From assembly GCA_001464055.1 (NCBI GenBank), contig LNET01000079.1, positions 1-64,000 on the forward strand: a stretch of DNA of 64,000 nt, read 5' to 3'. Below, one piece after another: positions 36,184 to 46,741 of the stretch (positions are counted from its first letter, which is position 1; every line of letters starts with the position of its first letter). Position numbers and translations under genes: made by a program. This DNA is from Burkholderiales bacterium Ga0077543. Its GTDB lineage: Bacteria; Pseudomonadota; Gammaproteobacteria; Burkholderiales; Burkholderiaceae_C. Below the pieces are notes generated by a model that did not search any database, had not been told where the DNA came from, and saw only the letters and a list, made by a program, of their open reading frames with translations.

Positions 36184-37568
36184 CAGGCGGTCCTGCTGAT
36201 GGCGAAACTCTTCAGGTATTCGGTCGGCTTGGCCGGGTCGAATTCCTTGCCCATCACCCTGAACTTCTTGTAGGCCCCTTCAGGCACCGGCTGGCCCAGT
36301 TCCTTCATGTGCTTCTTGGCGTCGGTCAGCAGGAACACCCTCTCGGCAATCTGCCGGTAGTTCACGTCACCCTTGACGTAGCCCCAGCGCTGCATCTGCG
36401 TCAGCATCCACACCGCCATGCTCTGCCAGGGCACCGGGTCGAAGTCGGCGCGCTCGGGCACGTTGCGCACATTGCCCAGGCCGTCGGCGAAGCGGCCGGT
36501 CAGCACCTGCTGCAGCACGGCTTCAGGCTGATTCAGGTATTGCGCCGGCGCAATCACCTTGGCGATGAGTTCGCGGTTGTTGGGCTTTCGCGCCATGTCG
36601 GCGGCCGTCAGCACGCTGCGGAACAGTGCGGCGAAGGTGTTGGGGTTCTCCTTGATGAAGGCTTCCTGCACGCCGAAAGCGCAGCAGGGGTGGCCGTCCC
36701 AGATCTCGCGGCTGAGGATGTGGATGAAACCCAGTTCCTCGAACACCGCACGCTGGTTGAAGGGGTCGGGGCCGAGGAAGCCGTCGATGTTGCCGGCGCG
36801 CAGGTTGGCCACCATCTCGGGCGGCGGTGTCACGCGCAGCTGCACGTCGGTGTCCGGGTTGATGCCGAATTCAGCGAGGTAATACCGCAGCAGGAAGTTG
36901 TGGATGCTGTAGTCGAAGGGAATGGCGAACTTGAAGCCCTTCCAGTTCTTCGGGTCGCGGTTGTTCTTGTGCTTGTTGGCCAGCACGATGGCCTGGCCGT
37001 TGATGTTCTGGATGGTGGCCACGTTCATCGGCATGGCCTGGCTGCCCAGGCCCATGCTGATGGCCAGGGGCATGGGGCTGAGGAAGTGCGTGGCGTCGTA
37101 CTCCCGGTTCATGATCTTGTCGCGGATCAGGGCCCAGCCGGCGGTCTTCATCAGCTGGACCGTCAGGCCCTGCTGGCGATAAAAGCCCAGCGGGTCGGCC
37201 ATGATCAGCGGGCTGGCACAAGTGATGGGAATGAAGCCGATCTTCAGGTCCTTCTTTTCCAGCGGCTTCCTTTCCTGCGCCATGGCCTGCAGGCTGGCGA
37301 TGGGCATCACGCTGGCGATGGCGGCCATCGCGGTGCGCCGGCCCACGGCCTTGAGGAAGCCGCGGCGCAGGTTCTCGTTCGGGAACAGCGCCTTGATCAG
37401 GCTGGCTTCCATGAACTGTCGGCCCAGGGTTTCGGTGTCGGGAGCGACAGCGGCATGGTCCTGGGGCGCGTGGTCGGCGCCGCAGCCGCACTTCAGCATC
37501 AGCGGGCGGTCGGCGTCGTACGGGTCGTAGGCCGATGCGGCGGTGAGTTGGCGGTCTGGCTGGCTCAT
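36183..37568 (-). CDS. NrtA/CynA-type ABC substrate-binding protein with CGCG leader and Tat signal
   Basis: A 461-residue binding protein. It begins with an extension of about 65 residues holding CGCGADH (27-33), followed by a twin-arginine signal RRGFLK at 68-73 and a hydrophobic stretch to about residue 98. The mature domain has the NrtA/CmpA pattern (IGFIPITCASPLIMADPLG, then DPFNQRAVFEELGFI). The Cys/His leader recurs in this subfamily of betaproteobacterial CmpA/NrtA proteins; its role is unknown. AGGAG lies about 9 bases before the ATG at 37568. Substrate is nitrate or cyanate by family; the cyanase supports cyanate. Confidence 0.9.
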   Translation of the reverse strand: MSQPDRQLTAASAYDPYDADRPLMLKCGCGADHAPQDHAAVAPDTETLGRQFMEASLIKALFPNENLRRGFLKAVGRRTAMAAIASVMPIASLQAMAQERKPLEKKDLKIGFIPITCASPLIMADPLGFYRQQGLTVQLMKTAGWALIRDKIMNREYDATHFLSPMPLAISMGLGSQAMPMNVATIQNINGQAIVLANKHKNNRDPKNWKGFKFAIPFDYSIHNFLLRYYLAEFGINPDTDVQLRVTPPPEMVANLRAGNIDGFLGPDPFNQRAVFEELGFIHILSREIWDGHPCCAFGVQEAFIKENPNTFAALFRSVLTAADMARKPNNRELIAKVIAPAQYLNQPEAVLQQVLTGRFADGLGNVRNVPERADFDPVPWQSMAVWMLTQMQRWGYVKGDVNYRQIAERVFLLTDAKKHMKELGQPVPEGAYKKFRVMGKEFDPAKPTEYLKSFAISRTA

Positions 37569-37667
37569 CGAAAGGGCTCCTTCAAGGCTGGGTGAACTGT
37601 AGGAAGCAGGTTCCGTGCGCGCCATCGCGCTGGGCGGCGATCCGGCGTCAGGCCTCGTGTGAACCCT

Positions 37668-37685
37668 TGTAGTGCCAGCCCTACA
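37668..37685. promoter_or_regulatory. Inverted repeat, candidate operator between nrtA-like gene and sigma-54 activator
   Basis: TGTAG at 37668-37672 and CTACA at 37681-37685 form a perfect inverted repeat with an 8-base spacer. It lies in the 159-base region between the divergent transporter operon and activator gene. The layout TGT-N12-ACA recalls activator-binding sites of NifA/NtrC-type proteins but has a different spacing. It is a candidate binding site only. Confidence 0.4.
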
Positions 37686-37727
37686 GCGCAGCCGGGTGGG
37701 CGGGTTTCTTGCATCGCGCTGGGCCCC

Positions 37728-39359
<1,632 letters not shown>

Positions 39360-39626
39360 CCGGGCTGCCCGGTGCATGGTCTGAAGGGTCTGTCCGCAGC
39401 GGCACCGCAGCGCCGCCGGTTCACCAGATGCCGCGCCGACCGCGTGCCGGCGCCCGGTGTCGGGAGCTGCTGCAGTCCTTGACGATGACTCCTGCCGGGT
39501 TGCGGGAAACCATGGCGCTGCGACTGAGCCAGCTCAATCGCCAGCGTCCGAGGCTTGCAGACACTGGGCTGGCTGGCGCACACAGCGCTGGCCTTGAGCG
39601 CCCGTCATCACAACCTGGAGTTCCAA

Positions 39627-40316
39627 ATGAAGAAATCGTTGATCGCATTCACGCTGGCCGCGCCGATCCTGGCATCTGCTTCCAATCTGGTTCAAAACGG
39701 CAGCTTCGAAGTCGGCACCGTAGGCGAACCCGGCTCGGACTGGACCCTGTCGGAAGGCATCCATCTTTTCTCGCCGGTGCAAATCCAGTACTTCCCGCAC
39801 CCGGGTGCGGCGTTCGGCGAAGACGTTCCAGCCGACGATTCTGCGAGCTTGAGCCCGGATCCCGTGGGCGAACATGGCGTCTACTTCGTCGACGACACGG
39901 CAGCGTCGATACTGATGTCCACCCAGTTCGTCGCACCCGAAACTGGGCTGTACCACTTCGGTTTCAGCGCCTATGCGCCGGCCAATGGCTACACGAACCC
40001 CGGCGACTCGGTCTTCTCGCTCACACTGGGCGCCTTCGCCATCGGTGGCGCTGTCAGCAGCCTGGGGTCGACGACCTGGAGCGCGCAGAGCGGCCTGGCA
40101 GACCTGGTCGCGGGCCAGAACTACAACCTGGTGTTCAGCTTCACTGGCGGCGGGCTGGGCAGCGCCAAGGACATGGTCGTCGACCGTTTCTATGTGGCCG
40201 CCGTGCCCGAGCCCGGCAGCGCCGCCCTGATGCTGGCCGGGCTGACTGCCGCGATGGGCTTGGCCCGGCGTCGGCGCCCGGCAGGGCGCGGCGCTGCAAT
40301 TCAAGCAGCCGGTTGA
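39627..40316 (+). CDS. PEP-CTERM sorting-domain protein, paralogue of the gene at 7277
   Basis: A 229-residue exported protein. The signal peptide covers residues 1-19, then NLVQNGSFEVGTVGEPGSDW starts a beta-rich domain. The sorting signal is VPEPGS, a hydrophobic helix, then RRRR, followed by a 13-residue tail that is unusual because most PEP-CTERM proteins end within a few residues of the arginines. GGAG lies just upstream of the ATG at 39627. The body aligns by eye with the 7277 protein in the same order of motifs. Probably an exosortase substrate displayed on or released from the cell surface. Confidence 0.88.
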   Translation: MKKSLIAFTLAAPILASASNLVQNGSFEVGTVGEPGSDWTLSEGIHLFSPVQIQYFPHPGAAFGEDVPADDSASLSPDPVGEHGVYFVDDTAASILMSTQFVAPETGLYHFGFSAYAPANGYTNPGDSVFSLTLGAFAIGGAVSSLGSTTWSAQSGLADLVAGQNYNLVFSFTGGGLGSAKDMVVDRFYVAAVPEPGSAALMLAGLTAAMGLARRRRPAGRGAAIQAAG

Positions 40317-40370
40317 TGCCATGCCGATGGCCGCGGCCGGCGCCGAACTGTTCGAACGTGGCGGCGGCTG

Positions 40371-40895
40371 CCGAGCCTCTGCAAGCAGTCTCGAGCAGCT
40401 CAGCCCTGCCCGGCCCAGTCTGCGCTGAAAGGTTCGCGGCGGGATGCGCAGATCAGCTGCCAGCTCAGGCACCCTCAGCGGGCTGGCCAGGTCAGCTACC
40501 CGTCGCAAGCAGGTCGCACGGACCGTTTCGGGCCAGGCCGGGTCGGCGCCAAGTTCGCGAACGCTGGGCTCCATTGAGGAGGGCTGTGTGTGGGCCGCAG
40601 CGTCCTGCCACGCGAGTTCGAACCGTGGGGTCTTGATGGCACGCAGCCCGGCCGTTTCGCGGTCGGCGCGCAGGAACAGCCGCCGATAGACCAGGAAAAG
40701 CAAGGCCAGGCCACGGTTCACCTGCTGGTCCGAGCCCGGATAGGCTTGCTGCGAGACCCCAACCCCAAAACCGCCGATCTCCCAAAGCGGCAGTGAGGCC
40801 GCTGCCGACTGGCCCGTGGCGGGTAGAGACACCATGCAGATGGCGGCAAGCCACAGGCAAAGCGGGCCGTGAACCCCAAGACTAAAAGGCTGCAT
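40371..40895 (-). pseudogene. Chimeric relic: MipA/OmpV N-terminus joined to AraC helix-turn-helix fragment
   Basis: The frame from ATG 40895 first encodes a signal peptide and the start of a MipA/OmpV-type outer-membrane protein (LPLWEIGGFGVGVSQQAYPG, then LFLRADRETAGLRA), about 95 residues of an expected 250 or so. It then passes without a stop into an AraC-type DNA-binding segment (VPELAADLRIPPRTFQRRLG, then LLAEARQ). That segment is itself cut off before the second helix-turn-helix. The two halves belong to unrelated families, which indicates a deletion that fused two broken genes. The open frame continues for hundreds of bases only as shadow sequence opposite the PEP-CTERM gene. Function is unlikely. 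Confidence 0.7.
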
Positions 40896-41035
40896 CTTGA
40901 ACCCCTCAGTTTGGAGTTGCGATGTTGTTCTGGCACATACGGTTCGTCTCGAAGAGCTGCGCCACGCAGAGGTCGGCGAGCAGCAGCAACCCGTGAACAG
41001 GGCCTCCGGGCCTCAAACAGACAACTGGGGATGCC

Positions 41036-41929
41036 CTACAAGCGCGAGGTGAAGCACTCGTCGGCGAGGCCAAACTCGGCCCGGGTGGTCCAGTGGCCGT
41101 CGGCCAGCTCATGCTCGATGGCCGTCACGAAGACATCGCCGCTGAAGCGCTTGCCCAGGCCCGAGACAGTGACGAGCTTGCCGGGCAGCGCCAACGCCGA
41201 GCCCCGGAACTTCATGCGCCCATGAATGCGCGCCAGTGCCGCCCAAGCGGCCGTCGGCACCCCGCTCAGCGGGTTGGGGGCAGCCAGCTCAGCCTGCCAC
41301 TCCAGGAGGTCGCGGCCCCTGGCCACATCGAGCACGGCGGCCGCCGAGGCCTGAGGCGCCCGGGCAACGATCTGCCCGTCATGCGTGAGCACGAGCAGGC
41401 CGGCCTGTCCAGCACGTGCCATCGCCAGGTCCCAGTCGGTGCAGTCCTGCTGCACGATGGCAGGGTGTTCGATCGGGGTGGCTTCCACGTCGGTGGCCAG
41501 GCCGCTGGCCTGCGCAAGCCGGGCAATGAGCTGGCCGTCAGTCAGGTTCAGGTGCCTGGCGTTCTTGCGGCCCAGCGTCATCTGGACGGCCTTGTCTCGG
41601 CACTCGACCACCAGCTTGCTCCCACCGTCGCCCGCGATGCAGGTGCCCAGACGCGTCACCGCACCCTCGAAGATGGGCGCAGTGCTCCCGTCGTAACCGG
41701 CGGCGATGCGCACCAGCACACCGGGCTTGAAAGTGCCGGCATCGGCCAGCGGCCACTCATCCGTGGACATCTCGCCCTCCATCAGCACCAGGCGCGCCGA
41801 GGCCACGCTGCCAAAAGCCCGACGCACCTGCAGGGAAACAAGCAGCGCATCCTGGGGCAGCCAACGGCCGTCACAGTGCACCTGAAAGCAGGGCAAACCT
41901 CCACGGTCAGGCGTCGGCAGGTCGGCCAT
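41036..41929 (-). CDS. Phage late-control gpD/VgrG N-terminal-like protein lacking spike domain
   Basis: The 297-residue protein resembles the gpD/VgrG hub domain of contractile injection systems (CRDKAVQMTLGRKNARHLNL, then RMKFRGSALALPGKLVTVSG and GDVFVTAIEHELADGHWTTR). Spike proteins of phage-tail-like systems normally continue into a gp5-like OB-fold and beta-helix and reach 500 residues or more. This one stops right where that part would begin, so it is truncated or a stand-alone hub. It is followed by the MipA-AraC relic and preceded by a sheath gene, which places it in an extracellular contractile injection or tail-like remnant. Confidence 0.7.
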   Translation of the reverse strand: MADLPTPDRGGLPCFQVHCDGRWLPQDALLVSLQVRRAFGSVASARLVLMEGEMSTDEWPLADAGTFKPGVLVRIAAGYDGSTAPIFEGAVTRLGTCIAGDGGSKLVVECRDKAVQMTLGRKNARHLNLTDGQLIARLAQASGLATDVEATPIEHPAIVQQDCTDWDLAMARAGQAGLLVLTHDGQIVARAPQASAAAVLDVARGRDLLEWQAELAAPNPLSGVPTAAWAALARIHGRMKFRGSALALPGKLVTVSGLGKRFSGDVFVTAIEHELADGHWTTRAEFGLADECFTSRL

Positions 41930-42009
41930 GGGGTTCAGTCTCCGTTTTCAGATGCTTGCAAGGTGGCGCTGCGCGCAGCGCGATCGGCGGCCGGCCGATT
42001 CGGCTGGGG

Positions 42010-43641
42010 TCATGGCTGCTGCATCTTCTGCTCGAAAGTGAACTGCATGAATTCCGCCGGCCGGGTCATGGCCACCAGCACCGTGACGCGCAGGATGCCA
42101 TCCAGAAGGTCCTGCTGCGTCATCGTCTGCCCGAAGCCCAGCTGGACGCCGAAGGCATCCTCGGGGACTGCTCCAGCCAAACCACCGCGCTTCCAGATGC
42201 CCGTGAGGAAATTGTCGATCATCGACTTGATCGTCGTCCAGGTGTTCGCATCGTTCGGCTCGAAGACAAGCGCCTTGGCGGCAAGCCTGCAGGACTCTTC
42301 CAGCATGATCATCGTGCGACGCACGTTGATGTAGCGCCAGTCAAGGCTGTTGCCGTCCAGCGTGCGTGCGCCCCAGACCAGCACGCCCTCGCCAACGAAG
42401 CTGCGGATGGCGTTGATGGACTTGCCCGACGGTGCGTCGTTCAGCAGCTCCTGGTCGTCATGCGAGAGCACGACGGCGGGGCGCACCACATCTGCCAGGC
42501 TGACGTTGGCGGGCGCCTTCCAGACGCCGCGCATGTTGTCCACCATGCAGTAAATGCCGGCCATGGCGGGGCTGGGCGGCAGCAGGTTCAGCTGCAACTT
42601 CATTTCGCCCAGCAGGCGGTTGAAGCCCGGGCTCAAGACCTCCAGGGTCTTGTGGAGCTCATGCTTCCTGTCGGCAATCCAGGCACTGGCCTGGGTGTCG
42701 TCGACCACGGAGGCCGGTGCCGTGCCGGAGGTGGCGGACGCCAGGGTCTGCTTGTAGGCCTGCTTCCATTGCTCCTGCGTGCGACCGACCTCGCCGAGGG
42801 TGTCCCAGATCTTTTTCTCTTTTGGCTGGCCAGGACCAGGCTCTTGCTTCAGGCCGAGGTCTTCTCGCAGCAGCTCGAGCAAGTCGCCAGCATTCGAGAC
42901 GTTTTCGTAACCGACCTCCCGGCTCTGCACGATGGAGGTGTGCAAGAAGGGGTAGTAAGCCGCGGCAAAGTCCAGGAAGTCCAGGCCCAGGTGGTCGCGG
43001 AAGTTGTCGACCGGCCTGTCCTCGAGTGCCTTGTGGCCGCCATAGATGTCGAGGATGGCCACGCGGTTCTTCATGGTCTGGCCGCAATGCTTGAGCATCG
43101 CCTGCTGCACGCCGATGCACGAAGCCTCGTCGGGCAGCAGCACGGCGTCGGGCACGACCACCAGGGTGGGCTCCTGCTCCGACTCCAGCGCCGCAATGCC
43201 GGCTTCCAGCGCGCCTTTGTCGATGACCGCCTTGTTCTTCTGTTCGTCCTGGCCATCCCCGTAAGACCCCACGGAAACGATCCAGCACGGGCCGCCACCG
43301 TTGCCAAAGAACTGCTGCATTCCACGGTAGAGATTGAAGCGGCCGGCTGACTGCACGAGCTTGTAGCCCTTGCGCGCCGCGCCGACATGGAAGGCGGCAT
43401 CGCTGCCGTCGGCGGCTGCTTCCTTCAGGTCGAACACCGCGCGTGGCGCCTGGCCGAAGGCCTGGCGATATTCGGCCATCGAGGAGATGCGCCAGGGCTT
43501 GCCCGCGAGCGGTTTGCCGCGGTTCTCGGCCTTCTCGGTGTAGCCCACAAAAGCGGGCACCGCCGTGGCGACCTCGACGATCGAATTCGGGAAGGCGTTT
43601 TTCTCGACGATGTAGACACCGGGGGTTTTCATGACGGGCAT
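42010..43641 (-). CDS. Contractile tail sheath protein (eCIS/phage-tail-like)
   Basis: A 543-residue sheath protein. The conserved start is TPGVYIVEKNAFPNSIVEVA and TAVPAFVGYTEKA. The C-terminal tail-sheath domain contains WRYINVRRTMIMLEES, VFEPNDANTWTTI and FLTGIWKRGGLAG. These match sheaths of Afp/PVC-type extracellular contractile injection systems and tail-like particles. An excellent AGGAGG at 43648-43653 lies 6 bases before the ATG at 43641, so the gene may still be expressed. No tube, baseplate wedge, AAA+ loader, terminator or toxin gene lies beside it in this window, so it cannot form a complete system on its own here. Confidence 0.88.
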   Translation of the reverse strand: MPVMKTPGVYIVEKNAFPNSIVEVATAVPAFVGYTEKAENRGKPLAGKPWRISSMAEYRQAFGQAPRAVFDLKEAAADGSDAAFHVGAARKGYKLVQSAGRFNLYRGMQQFFGNGGGPCWIVSVGSYGDGQDEQKNKAVIDKGALEAGIAALESEQEPTLVVVPDAVLLPDEASCIGVQQAMLKHCGQTMKNRVAILDIYGGHKALEDRPVDNFRDHLGLDFLDFAAAYYPFLHTSIVQSREVGYENVSNAGDLLELLREDLGLKQEPGPGQPKEKKIWDTLGEVGRTQEQWKQAYKQTLASATSGTAPASVVDDTQASAWIADRKHELHKTLEVLSPGFNRLLGEMKLQLNLLPPSPAMAGIYCMVDNMRGVWKAPANVSLADVVRPAVVLSHDDQELLNDAPSGKSINAIRSFVGEGVLVWGARTLDGNSLDWRYINVRRTMIMLEESCRLAAKALVFEPNDANTWTTIKSMIDNFLTGIWKRGGLAGAVPEDAFGVQLGFGQTMTQQDLLDGILRVTVLVAMTRPAEFMQFTFEQKMQQP

Positions 43642-44060
43642 GTGGAGCCTCCTTCGTGATCCAGATTCAGGGCGTTCCGTCCGCAGAGGGGCCGTCACAG
43701 GTTCTGAGCCGTCGCTCGACGCTTGCGCTGGACTGTGACGCAAGCCCGTTCAATCGATTCCAGCAGCAGGGTGGATAGATCTCGGCCATCGGCAGCGGCC
43801 AGCAAGCTGTGCATGATCTTCCATGACTCGGTGGCACCCCTCTTTTTGTCGACATTCGTCGACAGTTTGTTGGCCTTTGTCGCACGGCAGTTCCGGCGCA
43901 GCCTGCTCGATGGCAGCCCTGGCGAAGCCCCGGCCCCTGCGTTTCCATAGGTGCCAGCAGCGCCAACGTGCCGGCTGGAAACAACATGGCACGCGCGTTG
44001 CGTTATTGCACCGTCCACCTCGCCATCACCACCCACTTCCCAAACCGCCAGGAGCCCCGC
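43642..44060. other. Intergenic stretch between sheath gene and rhodanese operon, with possible fragment
   Basis: About 420 bases. It must contain the divergent promoters of the sheath gene and the rhodanese operon. On the minus strand, 43695 to about 43880 reads as believable protein (SWKIMHSLLAAADGRDLSTL, then LLESIERACVTVQRKRR, ending at a stop at 43695). Only a weak start exists (ATG at 43814 would give 39 residues). It could be the tail of a lost contractile-system gene. I do not recognise it. Confidence 0.3.
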
Positions 44061-44945
44061 ATGAGCCCGTCGCCGACCCTTGTCTCCCCTGTCGAACTGC
44101 AGGCCCTGATGGCCGCCGAACCCACCGTCGTGATCGACACACGCGACGCCGACACCTACGCTGCCGGCCACGTGCCGGGCGCCATCAACATGCGCGAGAT
44201 CTTCACCTATCTCGCCACGTCCACCGCCGAAGGCCTGGAAGCGCTGAAGGCCACCTTCGCCGAAGCCTTCGGCGCCGCCGGCCTGAGCGGCAAGGAAACC
44301 GCGGTGTTCTACGAAGACGCGCTGAACAGCGGCTACGGCCAGAGCTGCCGTGGCTACTACCTGCTGACCTGGCTGGGCTACCCCAAGGTGCGCGTGCTGA
44401 ATGGCGGCTATTCGGCCTGGAAAGGCGCCGGCCTGCCCACCAGCACCGACATCGTGAAGCCCACGCCCGCCAGCTTCCCAGCCGGCCCGACGATGGACGT
44501 GATGCTGACCAAGGAACAGATGCTCTCGGCATTGGGGTCGGACGTCGTGCTGCTGGACGTGCGCGACATCGACGAATGGACCGGCGAAAGCTCGTCGCCT
44601 TACGGCAAGGACTTCGCGCCCCGCAAGGGCCGCCTGCCGGGTGCGAAGTGGATCGAGTGGTACCGCTTCATGAAGCCCAGCCCGATGGGCCCGCAGATCA
44701 AGAGCCCGCTGGAAGTACAGGCCGAATGCGCCACGGCCGGCATCGCGCCCACCGACACCGTCTACCTGTACTGCTTCAAGGGCGCACGCGCGTCCAACAC
44801 CTTCCTGGCGCTGAAGCAGGCCGGCTTCACCGACGTGCGCATGTACTTCGGCAGCTGGAACGAATGGTCGCGCGACCCGGCCTTGCCCATCGAGACCGCG
44901 CCGCCGGTGGTGACACGTGCACCGAAGCTGGCCGTGGCCGCCTGA
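44061..44945 (+). CDS. Two-domain rhodanese-type sulfurtransferase
   Basis: A 294-residue protein with two rhodanese domains. The N-terminal one (about 8-125, VVIDTRDADTYAAGHVPGAIN) is inactive-looking. The C-terminal one (about 150-280) carries the catalytic Cys238 in YLYCFKGARAS. It transfers sulfane sulfur from thiosulfate or a similar donor to a thiol acceptor in the cytoplasm; no signal peptide is seen. GGAG lies about 6 bases before the ATG. It heads a four-gene operon with an OsmC-like protein, an acyl-CoA-dehydrogenase-like flavoprotein and a rubredoxin-reductase fusion, which hints at a role in sulfur chemistry. Confidence 0.9.
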   Translation: MSPSPTLVSPVELQALMAAEPTVVIDTRDADTYAAGHVPGAINMREIFTYLATSTAEGLEALKATFAEAFGAAGLSGKETAVFYEDALNSGYGQSCRGYYLLTWLGYPKVRVLNGGYSAWKGAGLPTSTDIVKPTPASFPAGPTMDVMLTKEQMLSALGSDVVLLDVRDIDEWTGESSSPYGKDFAPRKGRLPGAKWIEWYRFMKPSPMGPQIKSPLEVQAECATAGIAPTDTVYLYCFKGARASNTFLALKQAGFTDVRMYFGSWNEWSRDPALPIETAPPVVTRAPKLAVAA

Positions 44946-44997
44946 ACCCGAAGCCTGCACATCCACAACGAATTCGCTGAAACCCGAGGAGACAAGC

Positions 44998-45546
44998 ATG
45001 TCCGCCGTGATCGAACCCACCACCGTCAAAGCCTATCTGCGCCCCATCGACCGCGATGGGCTGATGAAGTTCGCCGCCGCCGGCCGCGAGAACCCCGCGC
45101 GCCGTGGCACCAACAAGGTCAAGACGGTGATGGAAGGCCAGTACCGCTCGCTCAGCTACGTCGGCCACCACGCCCCGGTGGTGGTCGACGAGCCGCCGCA
45201 CCTCTTCGGTGAAGACACCGCGCCGGCACCGGGCGAGATCGTGCTGTCGGCGCTCGGCGGCTGCCTGGCGGTGGGCATCACGGCCGTGGCCACCTGGAAG
45301 CAGGTGAAGCTGACGAAGCTGGAACTGTTCCTGGAAGGCGACATCGGCAACCCCGCCGCCTGGGGCGCGGGCGGTGCCGAGATGCTGCCGCCGCAGATGG
45401 GCTTCCAGGCCATCCGCGTGAAGGTGGCGGTGGAGGGCGACGCCACACCCGAGGTGCTGGCCGACATCGTCAAGCACGCCAACTTCTATTCGCCGGTGGC
45501 CAATTCCATGCGCAACCCGATCGCGATGTCGGTGCACATGGCCTGA
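44998..45546 (+). CDS. OsmC-family protein
   Basis: The 182-residue protein has the OsmC/Ohr fold signature APGEIVLSALGGCLAVGI with one conserved cysteine, and VEGDATPEVLADIVKHANFYSPV in the C-terminal half. Classic OsmC/Ohr peroxidases use a Cys pair; only one clear candidate is visible here, so peroxidase activity is uncertain. GAGGAG precedes the ATG at good spacing. It lies 52 bases after the rhodanese gene and 46 before the flavoprotein gene. A role in handling reactive thiols or persulfides would fit, but that is inferred from context. Confidence 0.88.
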   Translation: MSAVIEPTTVKAYLRPIDRDGLMKFAAAGRENPARRGTNKVKTVMEGQYRSLSYVGHHAPVVVDEPPHLFGEDTAPAPGEIVLSALGGCLAVGITAVATWKQVKLTKLELFLEGDIGNPAAWGAGGAEMLPPQMGFQAIRVKVAVEGDATPEVLADIVKHANFYSPVANSMRNPIAMSVHMA

Positions 45547-45592
45547 GCCTGACGACAGCCCGACAGCACAGCCCATCACAGAGCACCCACTC

Positions 45593-46741
45593 ATGAGCGC
45601 AGTCCTGGAAGAACGCCCCTCGCCCGCCGCAGCCGACCCGGTGGCGGCCCTGCTGGATGCCGTGCGCACGCTGGCCGATGGTCCCTTGCGCGACGCCACC
45701 GACGCCACCGACCGCGGCACCTACCCGCGCGAACTCATGCACGCCCTGGGCGCAGCCGGCGCCTACCGCGCGCACATCGGCCCGGGTGCCGCGCCCGGCG
45801 ACTTCGCCACCGCCATCCGCGCCATGGCCGAGGTCTCGCGCGTGTGCGGGGCCACCGGCTTCATGGTGTGGTGCCAGCAGGTCTGCGGCCTGTACCTGCA
45901 GCAGTCGGGCAACCCGGCGCTGACGGGCGACTTCCTGCAGCGCCACATCAGCGGCACCCAGCTGGGCGCCACCGGCATGAGCAACCCGATGAAGGCCTAT
46001 GCCGGCATCGAACCGCTGCTGCTGAAGGCCACGCCCTGCGAAGGCGGCTACCGTGTCAACGGTACCCTGCCCTGGGTCAGCAACCTGGGTGCCGACCATT
46101 ACGCCGGCGTGCTGGCCGGTGTGGAAGGCATGCCTGCGGGACAGACGCGCGAGGTGATGTTCCTGCTGCGCTGCAACGCGCCCGGCGTGGAGCTGCGCAA
46201 CTGCCCCAGTTTTTCGGCGATGGAAGGCACCAACACCTGGGCGTTGCGCCTGACCGACCACTTCATCGGTGCCGACGAGATCATCGCCGACCCGGCCAAG
46301 CCCTGGATCGCGCGCATCCGCGCCGGCTTCATCCTGCTGCAAACCGGCTTCGGCCTGGGCGTGACGCAGGGCGCCATCGACTCGATGTGGGCGGTGGAAC
46401 CGGCACTCGGCCATGTCAACCAGTTCCTGGAAGACCGGCCCGACGAGTTGCAGGCCGAGCTCGACGCGCTGTGGGAACGCATCGAGACCCTGAGCCTGAC
46501 GCCGTTTGCGCAGGAGAAGGACTACTTCATCGACGTGCTCGACGCCCGCGCCCACGCCAGCGAACTGGCGCTGCGGGCTGCGCAGTCGGCCCTGCTGCAT
46601 GCCGGTGCGCGGGGCTACCTGCTCAGCAGCGAGGTGCAGCGCCGGGTGCGTGAATCGCACTTCGTGGCCATCGTCAGCCCGGCCATCAAGCACCTGCGCA
46701 AGGAAATCGCGCGGTTGTCGGCGCCGGAGCTGCCGGCGTGA
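45593..46741 (+). CDS. Acyl-CoA-dehydrogenase-family flavoprotein
   Basis: A 382-residue member of the acyl-CoA dehydrogenase fold: N-terminal helical domain, central beta domain ([17 protein letters not shown], then [12 protein letters not shown]) and C-terminal four-helix domain. Several cysteines occur in the first domain ([15 protein letters not shown]). No electron-transfer flavoprotein or CoA ligase lies nearby; instead a rubredoxin-NAD reductase fusion overlaps its stop by 4 bases. That favours a flavin-dependent oxidoreductase or monooxygenase such as those of the DszC/SfnB group over fatty-acid oxidation. The substrate is unknown. Confidence 0.85.
   Translation: MSAVLEERPSPAAADPVAALLDAVRTLADGPLRDATDATDRGTYPRELMHALGAAGAYRAHIGPGAAPGDFATAIRAMAEVSRVCGATGFMVWCQQVCGLYLQQSGNPALTGDFLQRHISGTQLGATGMSNPMKAYAGIEPLLLKATPCEGGYRVNGTLPWVSNLGADHYAGVLAGVEGMPAGQTREVMFLLRCNAPGVELRNCPSFSAMEGTNTWALRLTDHFIGADEIIADPAKPWIARIRAGFILLQTGFGLGVTQGAIDSMWAVEPALGHVNQFLEDRPDELQAELDALWERIETLSLTPFAQEKDYFIDVLDARAHASELALRAAQSALLHAGARGYLLSSEVQRRVRESHFVAIVSPAIKHLRKEIARLSAPELPA

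Noticed and set aside
37698-37713. Sigma-54-like element (GG at 37699-37700, GC at 37711-37712) reading toward the activator gene
   Set aside because: The spacing is right, but a start about 12 bases downstream would fall at the activator ATG and leave no ribosome binding site. Several consensus bases in the -24 part are also missing.
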